This document shows, piece by piece, positions 33,833 to 42,079 of a stretch of 64,000 nucleotides of DNA. Both the position numbers and the translations under genes were made by a program. This DNA comes from Putridiphycobacter sp045107045. GTDB lineage: Bacteria > Bacteroidota > Bacteroidia > Flavobacteriales_D > Crocinitomicaceae. Every line of letters begins with the position of its first letter. Within the stretch, counting starts at the first letter, position 1. The stretch spans positions 35,832 through 99,831 of the forward strand of contig JBGCFR010000012.1 of assembly GCA_045107045.1 (NCBI GenBank), read 5' to 3'. A model generated the notes under the pieces. It worked only from the letters and a program-made list of their open reading frames with translations. It did not search any database and was not told the origin of the DNA.

Positions 33833-34717
33833 ATGAAAAACTTAACTATTAAATTGAATCCATCAATAGAAGACCTAAGAACAGGAACAGAAAAAATAAT
33901 TGACTTCTACCAAGAAGCCACTGAAGATTATGAGCATTGGAGTCAAAACATGAATATGCACTTTGGCTACTTTAAGTTGTTTCAAACAAATCCTTTTAAA
34001 AGAGATACCATGCTTGAAGCAATGAATGGCTTCTTATTCTCTCAACTTGACATAAAAGACCAACCAAAACACATTGCTGATTTAGGTTGTGGGATGGGTG
34101 CAACTATTAAATATGGTACTACACATTACCCTAACCTTTCAATAACCGGCTTTACAGTTTCGCCTTTTCAAGTAATGCATGGCAATAAGCATGCACAAAC
34201 CGAAAGAAGTACAATATTGCACAGAAACTATAAGGATACTAAATGCGAAGATGGTAGCTTTGATGGTGCCATTGCAATTGAAAGTTTTAGCCATAGTGGT
34301 TGCGATTTTATAGCACTTGAAGAAAGTTATCGGATATTAAAACCAGAAGCAAAAATTGTCATTTCTGATGCTTTTACTAAAAAGCCATATCAGCAAATGT
34401 CTAGTCTTTCAAAATATGTTTATGACGGCCTTTGTAAATCATGGGCATTAAGCAGCTTGGGAAACATTAACAAAGTCGTTGAAGATATGAAAGCAATTGG
34501 TTATAAAAATATTGAGGTAAAAAACATTTGGTATCGCGTCGCACCATCTGTTTTGCATGTTCCAGTAGCTACTTCAAGTTTTGTTATTAAGAAAAAATGG
34601 CAAGGAAAAACCTTAAAGAAGGAAAGCATTAATAATTTGAAAGGATCCGTTTATGCTTTATTGACTGGATTTTGTCTAAGAAATTTCGGCTATTATGTCA
34701 TTACAGCAAATAAATAA
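33833..34717 (+). CDS. SAM-dependent methyltransferase, sterol/cyclopropane-lipid type
   Basis: A 294-residue class I methyltransferase. HFGYF near residue 43 precedes the SAM-binding motif I IADLGCGMGA (81-90), and IAIESFSHSG marks the next core strand. The order resembles the gamma-tocopherol/sterol C24 and cyclopropane-fatty-acid synthase relatives. The neighbouring desaturase supports a lipid substrate (inference). A small-molecule methyltransferase is also possible. The stop lies 4 bp before the desaturase start. Confidence 0.8.
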   Translation: MKNLTIKLNPSIEDLRTGTEKIIDFYQEATEDYEHWSQNMNMHFGYFKLFQTNPFKRDTMLEAMNGFLFSQLDIKDQPKHIADLGCGMGATIKYGTTHYPNLSITGFTVSPFQVMHGNKHAQTERSTILHRNYKDTKCEDGSFDGAIAIESFSHSGCDFIALEESYRILKPEAKIVISDAFTKKPYQQMSSLSKYVYDGLCKSWALSSLGNINKVVEDMKAIGYKNIEVKNIWYRVAPSVLHVPVATSSFVIKKKWQGKTLKKESINNLKGSVYALLTGFCLRNFGYYVITANK

Positions 34718-34721
34718 TAAC

Positions 34722-35615
34722 ATGAAAAATCTTATCTTTCCTGCACAAGGCACATTAACTTTTTCTTGGTCAAAGTCAATCTGGTTTTATTGTATGTTGA
34801 TCCCATGCTTTTTTATTGAATTCAGTGACATCTCGACTAAAACAATAGTTACCGCCGGACTATTTACATTTATATCGGTCTGCTTAGGTCATTCCGTAGG
34901 TTTGCACCGGGGGGTCATTCACAAAGCCTATCAAACTTCAATATTAACAAGAAATGTACTGGTATACATATTCACTCTAACTGGTTTGGGTAGTCCCATT
35001 ACTTGGCTAAAACTGCATTTCTATAGAGACTATTGGCAAAACAGAGTAGACTGCCCAAGGTACTTTGCATACCAGCATTCCATTTTTAAAGATTTCTACT
35101 GGTACCTGCACCTTAGCTTTAAAACAGATGAAAATGACCGGTATGAATTACCAGAAGATATCCTTAATGGTTCTTGGTTTAAATGACTTCATAAAACCTG
35201 GTATTGGCATAATTTATCGGCTATTGGTTTAGTTTATTTACTGACTGATTTAAACACCACTTTATTTCTAATGTGTTTACGTATTTCATTAATCATTATT
35301 GGCCATTGGTATATTGGCTATGCTGCTCATAAATATGGATACAGACGTTTTGAAATTGATAAGGCCAATGAAAGCGGATATAATGATGCAATTCTAGGAC
35401 TATTCTCTTTTGGCGAAGGTTTTCATAATAATCATCATGGCCATCCAACATCCGCAAAGTTTAGTCATGCTTGGTATGAAATTGACTTGAGCTGGTATAT
35501 TATTTTACTACTGGAAAAATGCAAAATCATCTATGATGTTAAAAAACCGATTGACAATAAAACGTTAAAACACTCGGCAAACCAATATCGAAAGGTGATA
35601 TGGAAACTGCCCTAG
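34722..35615 (+). pseudogene. Fatty acid desaturase interrupted by one in-frame TGA
   Basis: Two open stretches in the same frame (34722-35186 and 35187-35615) are split only by TGA at 35184-35186. Together they give about 297 residues with one desaturase fold: the first histidine box HSVGLH (H-x4-H), a middle RDYWQN segment and the last box HNNHH in EGFHNNHHGHP. Coding continues with sense codons straight after the stop (LHKTWYWHNL), so this is a nonsense change, a base-call error or, less likely, readthrough. The intact enzyme would desaturate membrane fatty acids. The ATG at 34722 lies just after the methyltransferase stop; an ATG at 34695 overlaps it. Confidence 0.8.
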
Positions 35616-35647
35616 TAAATTACGAAAAGAAAGATTAGAAAAATAAA

Positions 35648-35711
35648 AAGTGTTTTAACATTTTGCGGGGGTATGATGACTAGTCGAAGCCACAAAAAAA
35701 TTAAAACACTT
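35648..35711. repeat. Inverted repeat with 11-bp arms
   Basis: AAGTGTTTTAA (35648-35658) and its exact complement (35701-35711) enclose 42 bp that are locally G-rich (GCGGGGG). It lies in the 225-bp gap between the broken desaturase and the convergent pentapeptide gene. It could be a structured terminator or a small mobile remnant; no typical T-tract follows. The rest of the gap shows nothing. Confidence 0.5.
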
Positions 35712-35840
35712 CTGCGAAAACCGCATTAATACCTGCAAGATAAAGCAAAAGTATCAAATTACCAAAAAATTATCTGTTACTAACTTTACGAATATTTATT
35801 TTCAGATAAAAATATTTTTTTGTTGAGACAATTTTCAAAG

Positions 35841-36398
35841 TCATTCAACCTTAATTCCTAACCCTTCTAATAACCCCAAAACATTATCCTTTCTAAATTT
35901 TGCTTTACGGATTCTATTGTTTGTTGGGTCTATTGAAAAACCGTCGGCAGTTCTAAAATCTGCCTCCATTAAATTAGTTCCATCAAAAATTGCTCCTCTC
36001 AATTGGCATCCAGAAAAATTAGCTTTAGATAAATCTGCTTCTGCAAAATCAACTTCATTTAGTTGACAATTGATGAAAGAGATTTGCTTTAGTTTTAGGG
36101 CATAAAAGCTCGACAGGTTCAACTGGCATTCCTTAAAGTTTAATTTTAGCAAAAATGTGTTTACCGCTGAAAAATCAATTCCCAACATTTTACATGCAGT
36201 AAATTCACAATTTTGAATACTAGTATGATGCCATTTAGTTTGCGAAAAATTACAAGCTTCAAATTCACATTCAACAAATTTTATATTCGATAAATCAACA
36301 CCAGTAAAATTACAATTCGAGAATTGACAATTATCGTATTCTTGGTTTATCCCAATACTCGCAAAGTCAATATTTTTTAAAGTCTTATTTTCTATCAT
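35841..36398 (-). CDS. Pentapeptide-repeat protein (McbG/Qnr-like size)
   Basis: A 185-residue protein made of A(D/N)LxX-type five-residue repeats from about 10 to 135 (for example CQFSNCNFTGVDLSNIKF and EADLSKANFSGCQL), which form a right-handed beta-helix. A short non-repeat end (FSIDPTNNRIRKAKF, then LLEGLGIKVE) resembles the C-terminal module of Qnr/McbG-size members. Some such proteins mimic DNA and protect gyrase, but nothing here shows that role. It overlaps the HAD gene by 4 bp. Confidence 0.88.
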   Translation of the reverse strand: MIENKTLKNIDFASIGINQEYDNCQFSNCNFTGVDLSNIKFVECEFEACNFSQTKWHHTSIQNCEFTACKMLGIDFSAVNTFLLKLNFKECQLNLSSFYALKLKQISFINCQLNEVDFAEADLSKANFSGCQLRGAIFDGTNLMEADFRTADGFSIDPTNNRIRKAKFRKDNVLGLLEGLGIKVE

Positions 36399-37054
36399 CT
36401 CTCGAATAATGCTTCAGCTTTCTCCAAATCGAAATCGTGTAAATTGTCTATAATGACATCAGCCAAAATAAGTTTTGGATTATATTCATGTGATTGTTCA
36501 GGCACAGCAATCGCCTTCATTCTTGCAGCCTTGGCAGCCACTACACCATTTAAAGAATCCTCAAAAACTAAACAATCTAGGGGGCTAACCCCTAATTTAT
36601 CAGCTGTTGTCATAAAAACAGAAGGGTGTGGTTTGCCATGCACTTCAAACTCTGCCGAATGAATGGCATCAAAATAATGACCGATCTCTAATTTTTCCAA
36701 AACGGCATCAATAATGTTTTGGTATGAAGATGTTGCTAATCCAATTTTTAATCCAGCTGCTTTACATTTTTCTAATGTTGCTTTTACACCTGGTAAAGCC
36801 CTGCCTCGTTTCTTAATTTCAAGAATTAAAACTCGCACAATATCATCTGTTACCGCTTCGCAGCTAGAACCGTCCCAAGGTTTTTTTTTGAACCACATTT
36901 TCACAACCTCATCAATCCTTAAACCAACAGTTTCTTCACAATCTGTTTGTGTAAGGTCAAGCCCTACCTTACCAAACCCTTCAATTTCGGCAAGTTTCCA
37001 AAGCGGTTCAGAATCTATTAAGAGTCCATCCATATCAAAGATAACTGCTTTCAT
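36395..37054 (-). CDS. HAD-IA phosphatase, HxpB/beta-phosphoglucomutase-like
   Basis: A 219-residue haloacid dehalogenase-type hydrolase. Motif I is VIFDMDGLLIDSEPLW with Asp7 (nucleophile) and Asp9; motif II is LATSSY, and motif IV FEDSLNGVVAAKAA. The N-terminal form matches the hexitol/2-deoxyglucose-6-phosphate phosphatase group (YniC/HxpB). Substrate is a sugar phosphate by family, not proven. Overlaps both neighbours by 4 bp (ATGA), so the three genes form an operon. Confidence 0.88.
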   Translation of the reverse strand: MKAVIFDMDGLLIDSEPLWKLAEIEGFGKVGLDLTQTDCEETVGLRIDEVVKMWFKKKPWDGSSCEAVTDDIVRVLILEIKKRGRALPGVKATLEKCKAAGLKIGLATSSYQNIIDAVLEKLEIGHYFDAIHSAEFEVHGKPHPSVFMTTADKLGVSPLDCLVFEDSLNGVVAAKAARMKAIAVPEQSHEYNPKLILADVIIDNLHDFDLEKAEALFER

Positions 37055-37920
37055 TTTTTTTCAATTTTCATTTTATACAAATTCCCCCCTTTAATTCCCT
37101 TTCTATATTCATCAGTAATAAACCACGATTTTTTATCTCTAAAACAAATGGCTTCTCGTTGTTTAATGCCTGATATTTTATAAGACTTTATATCGCCTTT
37201 CCAAAATGCGTTAAAATGCCAGTTTTTGATGGTATATAGCCGACCGTAAGCCAAAATTGCTATTGTATTTGATGGTGCATGGTAAGCTGCAGAAGTTACT
37301 GAGCAAGTCATCCAACCTTTATCACAAAACTGAAATTGTCCAATCAGTTTGGCTTCAAATTTACCCGCTTTAGCAGGCAGCATATATATTTTAGAAATTC
37401 CAGTAAATGGTTTAGTTCTGCATTTAGTGAACAAGAAAACCTTTTTATCTTTCACAATAAAAGCTTCACAATCAAAATACAATTCCTTGTTACTTGGCGG
37501 AAATTCTTTTTGGTCTTCGTAAGTAAAATGAATCGTTTCAACTTCTGCCTTTTTATGATTCAGAAACCCTTTTTGAAGGATATGAATTTGCAAATTCTTC
37601 CTGTTATTAAAGTTATTTCCAAAATCACCAATAAATAATTTTCCTTTAGTATCCATGGTTAAATCCTCCCAGTCGTAATTCTTTACGTCTTGAATTGAAA
37701 TCGTTTTTTCATGTTTCCCCTTCTCATTTAAAACATATAACTCTGCCTTGTTTCCGCCGTCATTGTGTGTAATAAATTTATTTTGAAAATACGCTAAACC
37801 TGAGCTTTCGTAAAGCCATTTTGGAAGGTCTGCTATTTTGGTTAAATCTAATTTAGATTTACCCATTAATGTTGAACCAAGAAGAAAGGTAATAAGAACC
37901 AACTTAAATTTTAGAAACAT
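37051..37920 (-). CDS. Secreted beta-propeller-like protein of unknown function
   Basis: A 289-residue protein with a signal peptide (about 1-20). Repeated strands such as ESSGLAYFQNKFITHNDGG, DWEDLTMDTKGKLFIGDFGNN and SAAYHAPSNTIAILAYG look like propeller blades. Similar N-terminal modules occur in T9SS proteins of this phylum, but no sorting tail is present here. No catalytic residues are recognised. First gene of the operon with the HAD phosphatase and pentapeptide genes. Confidence 0.7.
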   Translation of the reverse strand: MFLKFKLVLITFLLGSTLMGKSKLDLTKIADLPKWLYESSGLAYFQNKFITHNDGGNKAELYVLNEKGKHEKTISIQDVKNYDWEDLTMDTKGKLFIGDFGNNFNNRKNLQIHILQKGFLNHKKAEVETIHFTYEDQKEFPPSNKELYFDCEAFIVKDKKVFLFTKCRTKPFTGISKIYMLPAKAGKFEAKLIGQFQFCDKGWMTCSVTSAAYHAPSNTIAILAYGRLYTIKNWHFNAFWKGDIKSYKISGIKQREAICFRDKKSWFITDEYRKGIKGGNLYKMKIEKK

Positions 37921-37975
37921 AGCCGTATAATATAGTTTTAAAACAAATAATAAGGTTGTGATTTTGTAAAATTAT

Positions 37976-37983
37976 TACTTTTG
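37976..37983 (+). promoter_or_regulatory. -7 box of the LETM1-related gene
   Basis: TACTTTTG ending 4 bp before the ATG at 37988; suggests a leaderless transcript. Confidence 0.45.
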
Positions 37984-37987
37984 AGTT

Positions 37988-39250
37988 ATGAATCCTAGCA
38001 GTAAAGGTTGGATTAAAAAATATATTTCGATTTTAGATGAATCGAAAACTATTTTGAATAAATTTCCAGGCAGTTTTCTGAGCCCAGAAGAATTGATTTA
38101 TTCTTATTTTCAACCAACTGGTCTATTATACGGTTATCCTCGTGAATTTTTATTTATAGATGCTGAATACATTGAAAAATTTACACCCGAAGAATCCTTT
38201 AGAGTATTATTACTTGAAGGATTGATATTAGTTGACCATATTGAAGCGGGTGAATTTGATACTAAATCACTCAATAAATGCATTACCAAATTTGTTGACT
38301 TTTACGAAAAAAGTAATATTGAAAAAGCCAAAAAAGGCTGGCTTAACTTTTCGAAACTCGATAGCCATGCCAAGTTGGAAAGCATCATTGAACAAAGGGT
38401 TGAAATCAAAAACTCTATCACCAATACATTGGCTTTAGATTATCTATATAATAGCTTATTATTTCACGACTTAATTCTCTATCAAGATTACCGCCAAGAC
38501 ATGTCGCCAGAGCACCTTGCTGAAAAGCGATCGGAAATAATGTTGGATATTGTAAAAGTAGTCGCTTGTGCGGCCAATGCAGATGGAATAATATCAGACG
38601 AAGAGCGCAGTATATTCAAACTTTTTCTCTCATCTGCAAATCTTTTATCCTATAAAAAAGACTTAGCGGAAAACTTTTTGGATCAAAATCCAAGTATTGA
38701 CAACTTAGATTTTAAATACGAATCGACTTGGTTATTGAGACGTTATATTTTAGAAATTGCCATTTTAACAGTTTGGACCGATAGAGAATTAGCCCAGCCG
38801 GAAAAGCAGTTTTTAAATAACTTAACAGCAAAATTAGATTTAAAGAAAAACGAAAAAGATAAAGCATTTGTTTCAATCCAAACCTTTGTGCTTGCTAACG
38901 ATAACAAGACGCCTTTTCTGCAAGGAAAAAATGACCTTGAGTTAATTTTAAGCAATACTGCTAAGCGGTGGACGAAAATTTTAGGAAGAAACAAAGAAAA
39001 GCTGGCCAATGAATTAAAGGAAAGCAAAGAATTGGTGGGTCTGATTACAAAATCAACACGGCGAGACTTAACGAAAGAAGAAAAAGAAAAGGTCAAGCAT
39101 CAGTTAGGTGATTTAGGAAAATCTATTCCTGCCTTAACGCTATTTATGTTGCCAGGAGGCCTTATTATTTTACCTTTAGTACTTAAGATAATACCAAATT
39201 TAATTCCATCTGCCTTTAGAGAAAATGTGGTGGATGACGAAGAAGAATGA
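37988..39250 (+). CDS. LETM1-related, TerB-like protein
   Basis: A 420-residue protein, helical throughout. A TerB-like segment (about 190-290) contains AANADGIISDEERSIFK. The C-terminal part (about 365-410) reads like the LETM1 core: EKVKHQLGDLGKSIPALTLF then a hydrophobic helix MLPGGLIILPLVLKII. NCBI-type annotation for this layout is a LETM1-related biofilm-associated protein; mitochondrial LETM1 handles cation/proton exchange. One or two membrane helices are likely at the C-terminus. Cellular role unknown. Confidence 0.8.
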   Translation: MNPSSKGWIKKYISILDESKTILNKFPGSFLSPEELIYSYFQPTGLLYGYPREFLFIDAEYIEKFTPEESFRVLLLEGLILVDHIEAGEFDTKSLNKCITKFVDFYEKSNIEKAKKGWLNFSKLDSHAKLESIIEQRVEIKNSITNTLALDYLYNSLLFHDLILYQDYRQDMSPEHLAEKRSEIMLDIVKVVACAANADGIISDEERSIFKLFLSSANLLSYKKDLAENFLDQNPSIDNLDFKYESTWLLRRYILEIAILTVWTDRELAQPEKQFLNNLTAKLDLKKNEKDKAFVSIQTFVLANDNKTPFLQGKNDLELILSNTAKRWTKILGRNKEKLANELKESKELVGLITKSTRRDLTKEEKEKVKHQLGDLGKSIPALTLFMLPGGLIILPLVLKIIPNLIPSAFRENVVDDEEE

Positions 39251-39319
39251 ATGATCTGTAACTGTTTTAGTGGAAACCAAAATCCTATATTTTAAAAAAG
39301 TGCATTTTAATTTTTAGTA

Positions 39320-39340
39320 TTATTGTATAAATTACAATAA
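39320..39340. promoter_or_regulatory. Palindromic operator D, before the T9SS carbohydrate-binding-like gene
   Basis: Fourth exact TTATTGT-N7-ACAATAA (spacer ATAAATT), 53 bp before the ATG. The -7 box TATTTTTG at 39349-39356 begins 8 bp downstream, the same layout as sites A-C, although this copy is 16 kb from the sugar island. Confidence 0.78.
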
Positions 39341-39348
39341 GTGTCGTA

Positions 39349-39356
39349 TATTTTTG
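39349..39356 (+). promoter_or_regulatory. -7 box of the T9SS carbohydrate-binding-like gene
   Basis: TATTTTTG, 37 bp before the ATG and directly after operator D. Confidence 0.55.
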
Positions 39357-39393
39357 TACATTGTACTACAACTTTAATTAAAATGACTTATTT

Positions 39394-40722
39394 ATGAAAA
39401 ATTTTACTCTATCTCTTTTCGTTTTAGTTTTAAACTTCGCTGTTGCTCAAAACGTGCCAATCGACTTTGAATCTGTTGGAAACGGAGCCAATTGGACTTG
39501 GACTACTTTTGAAAATGATGCTAATCCAACGCTTCAAATTATAGCCAATCCAGATCCCACTGGAGCAAATACTTCAGCAACAGTTGCACAGTTTACTGCT
39601 TTGCAAGCTGGTCAACCATGGGCAGGTTGTGAATCAATGCATGGAGCGGATTTAGGTTCTTTCACATTTGACGCAACAAATTCAACCGTTAAAATAATGG
39701 TATGGAAAACCGTCATTAGTGACGTAGGAATTAAATTTGTTGAGCCAGCTTCTGGTTCTTTAGGAGAACTGAAAATAGCAAATACAGTAACGAATCAATG
39801 GGAAGAATTGGTTTTTGATTTCAGTGGGCATATTGGAAATATTGGAACCATTGATCAAATTGTTATATTTCCTGATTTCGATTTAGCTGGCAGAACGCAA
39901 GATAATATTACCTATTTCGACAATATTACAGTTGGCACCCCAATTCCAGAACCAGAACCTATGACTGCTGCCCCAACACCAGCATTACCAGCATCAGATG
40001 TTCTATCAATGTTTAGTGATCCATATACAGACGTGCCTGTTGATACATGGAATACTGGGTGGAGTGCGGCCACATTTTCAGACATAGTAATTGCTGGAAA
40101 TCCAACCAAAAAATATACCGATTTAAATTTCAATGGAATTGAAACAACAAGTACACCTCTTGACTTAACCACTGCAGGCATGCAATATTTCCACATGGAT
40201 TTATGGACACCTAACAGTACAGAAATTAGAATAAAATTAGTTGATTTTGGAGGAGATGGATACCAAGGCGCAAATGCTGATACTGAGTTTGAGTATTTAT
40301 TGACTCCTGGACAAGAGCAGTGGGTAACTGTTGAAATTCCTCTATCAGATTTTACCGGAATGAATCAAAATGATATCAATCAACTAATTATTTCAAGTTC
40401 TCCAGCCGGATCGAGTACAATTTATATTGATAATGTATTTTTTGCTAAAACATCAATTCAGCATTTAGGATTAGCTGATGACAATACATCAATTGAGCTA
40501 ACTGCATTTCCTAATCCAACCAATAACAGCTGGCAAATAACAGCAGTTCAAAATATTGAAACTATACAATTATTTGATATCACAGGAAAAACTGTTTACA
40601 GGAATTTTTCTGTTAACTTAAATACAGTATTGATTGATGCTAATAAATTGCCAAAAGGCACTTATTCAGTATTAATTCAAACAGAATCTGGCAATGTTTC
40701 TAAGCTTTTAATTAAGCAATAA
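39394..40722 (+). CDS. T9SS surface protein with two carbohydrate-binding-like modules
   Basis: A 442-residue exported protein: signal peptide (1-18), a beta-sandwich module (about 19-182, from IDFESVGNGANWTW to YFDNITVG), a proline-rich linker (PEPEPMTAAPTP), a second module (about 200-355, with SMFSDPYTDVPVDTW, MDLWTPNSTEIRIKLVDFG and IYIDNVFF) and a T9SS tail (about 366-442, ending VSKLLIKQ). From memory, the second module also occurs behind GH16 laminarinase domains and in glucan-PUL surface proteins of flavobacteria. No hydrolase domain is present, so glycan binding is the likely role. Operator D ties it to the glucose/Entner-Doudoroff genes. Confidence 0.82.
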   Translation: MKNFTLSLFVLVLNFAVAQNVPIDFESVGNGANWTWTTFENDANPTLQIIANPDPTGANTSATVAQFTALQAGQPWAGCESMHGADLGSFTFDATNSTVKIMVWKTVISDVGIKFVEPASGSLGELKIANTVTNQWEELVFDFSGHIGNIGTIDQIVIFPDFDLAGRTQDNITYFDNITVGTPIPEPEPMTAAPTPALPASDVLSMFSDPYTDVPVDTWNTGWSAATFSDIVIAGNPTKKYTDLNFNGIETTSTPLDLTTAGMQYFHMDLWTPNSTEIRIKLVDFGGDGYQGANADTEFEYLLTPGQEQWVTVEIPLSDFTGMNQNDINQLIISSSPAGSSTIYIDNVFFAKTSIQHLGLADDNTSIELTAFPNPTNNSWQITAVQNIETIQLFDITGKTVYRNFSVNLNTVLIDANKLPKGTYSVLIQTESGNVSKLLIKQ

Positions 40723-40746
40723 AGACATTTTTTGTTTAGAAGAGAG

Positions 40747-40777
40747 GGTTTGGTGCTTAGCGCCAAGCCTTTTTTTA
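40747..40777 (+). terminator. Terminator of the T9SS carbohydrate-binding-like gene
   Basis: Stem GGTTTGGTGC (40747-40756) with GCGCCAAGCC (40760-40769), two G-T pairs, then seven T. It runs into the stop codon of the convergent methyltransferase gene. Confidence 0.85.
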
Positions 40778-41569
40778 TTTTGGCTGTCCAACAAAACAAT
40801 ACCCGGTAGATTTTCCTCCCTTTGTTTTACCAACTTCATATTTCCATGAATAATTCGGATCATTCGGTAATTCACTCACTAAGGTTTCCAAATCTGTTTT
40901 AGTATAAGTCCGTGGCATTGATGCTTGTCCATCCCATGCATAAGCCAATGGAATAATTGGGATTATATAGGTGAAGACTAATTGTTGCCAAGTAATAGGC
41001 TTAGTAAAGGGCGTTAGAATTAAAGTCGACAGAAAAACGATTGTAAGTCCAATTGGTAAAAACAACCACCATACAATTAATGGTAGTGGTTTATTTGTAA
41101 GCTCGTAAATGCATAAAGTCTGTTTACTCTCTTGGGCTGACTTTAATATACTTTTTGCCACGGGCAAAGGCATGTGGTGAAAGCAGTTGACCATAGTTTT
41201 AACGCCTGCAGGAGAGGTGGCCAGGCTCGTTGCATTTAATGATTCCGAAAAATAATTAACATTTGGACTAGACGCAAAGGCTTCAATTTGTTCCCTATTT
41301 GGGTGTAAATCAGACAATGTTAATTGAAGGTTATTTTTCTCTTTTACTAACTCTGAATGCACATGTGGCATAATACCTCCTGCACCAGATCCTAAATCAA
41401 CAATTAAGTTGGCATTTTGTTTTTCAAGAATTGGCTTTAATGATTCAGCCACTACCTCGTCTAGTTTCAATAATTTATTAAACACAACAATTAGCTTGGT
41501 CATGTTGCGCCGAAATACGTCAGGAAACCAATTAAAATCTTCAAACTCGAATAATTGGATTCTTTTCAT
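40775..41569 (-). CDS. Membrane-anchored class I methyltransferase-like protein
   Basis: A 264-residue protein. The SAM motif I LIVDLGSGAGG lies around 54-64 and LSDLHPNREQ follows. Two hydrophobic helices (about 163-185 and 193-212) interrupt the fold, then the conserved AWDGQASMPRTYTKTDLETL block. This pattern recurs in a family annotated only as SAM-dependent methyltransferase. The substrate is unknown. Six bp separate it from folA, suggesting co-transcription with thyA-folA. Confidence 0.72.
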   Translation of the reverse strand: MKRIQLFEFEDFNWFPDVFRRNMTKLIVVFNKLLKLDEVVAESLKPILEKQNANLIVDLGSGAGGIMPHVHSELVKEKNNLQLTLSDLHPNREQIEAFASSPNVNYFSESLNATSLATSPAGVKTMVNCFHHMPLPVAKSILKSAQESKQTLCIYELTNKPLPLIVWWLFLPIGLTIVFLSTLILTPFTKPITWQQLVFTYIIPIIPLAYAWDGQASMPRTYTKTDLETLVSELPNDPNYSWKYEVGKTKGGKSTGYCFVGQPK

Positions 41570-41575
41570 AATTTT

Positions 41576-42076
41576 TTATTTTGTAAATCGATAGACTGTA
41601 AAATTATATGGATTCTTTTCATCTTTTTTATAATCTATTAGCATCTCCTTTTGCCATTTTTCAGGTTCGAAATCCGGAAAAAAAGCATCTGCATCAAAAT
41701 TTTGATGGATAAATGTCACCAACATTTCATCAATTAAGTTATGATCTAAACAGTACTTATAAATTTGCGCGCCACCAATAATAAAAATTTCTTTGTCAGT
41801 ATTTTCTTTATAATGATTAATGGCAGCTTCTACAGAATGAAACACATCACAATCATCATGAGAAAACTTACGATTATGGGTGACAACAGCATTAATTCTG
41901 TTAGATAATGGTCGGTATTTTAATGGTATCGAATCCCAGTTTTTACGCCCCATAATCACAATATGCCCCTTGGTAGATTGTGTGAAAAAACGCATATCCG
42001 CTGGCAAGTGCCAAATCAAATCGTTGTCTTTTCCTATTTCGTTATTACTGCCTTTGGCTACTATTAATTTTACCAT
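41576..42076 (-). CDS. folA: Dihydrofolate reductase
   Basis: A 166-residue DHFR. It starts MVKLIVAKGSNNEIGKDNDLIWHLPADM, with the conserved Trp22 and the acidic Asp27 of the active site, then IVIMGRKNWDSI and IFIIGGAQIY. It regenerates tetrahydrofolate consumed by thymidylate synthase, whose gene lies 3 bp upstream, the usual thyA-folA pairing. Confidence 0.96.
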   Translation of the reverse strand: MVKLIVAKGSNNEIGKDNDLIWHLPADMRFFTQSTKGHIVIMGRKNWDSIPLKYRPLSNRINAVVTHNRKFSHDDCDVFHSVEAAINHYKENTDKEIFIIGGAQIYKYCLDHNLIDEMLVTFIHQNFDADAFFPDFEPEKWQKEMLIDYKKDEKNPYNFTVYRFTK

Positions 42077-42079
42077 AAA

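Noticed and set aside
35184..35186. TGA as selenocysteine or reassigned tryptophan codon
   Set aside because: No selenocysteine machinery is visible, desaturases do not use it at this site, and TGA ends other genes here normally.
36714..37094. Open frame of 126 codons opposite the HAD phosphatase gene
   Set aside because: It mirrors the HAD coding frame and overlaps all its motifs; no family features of its own.
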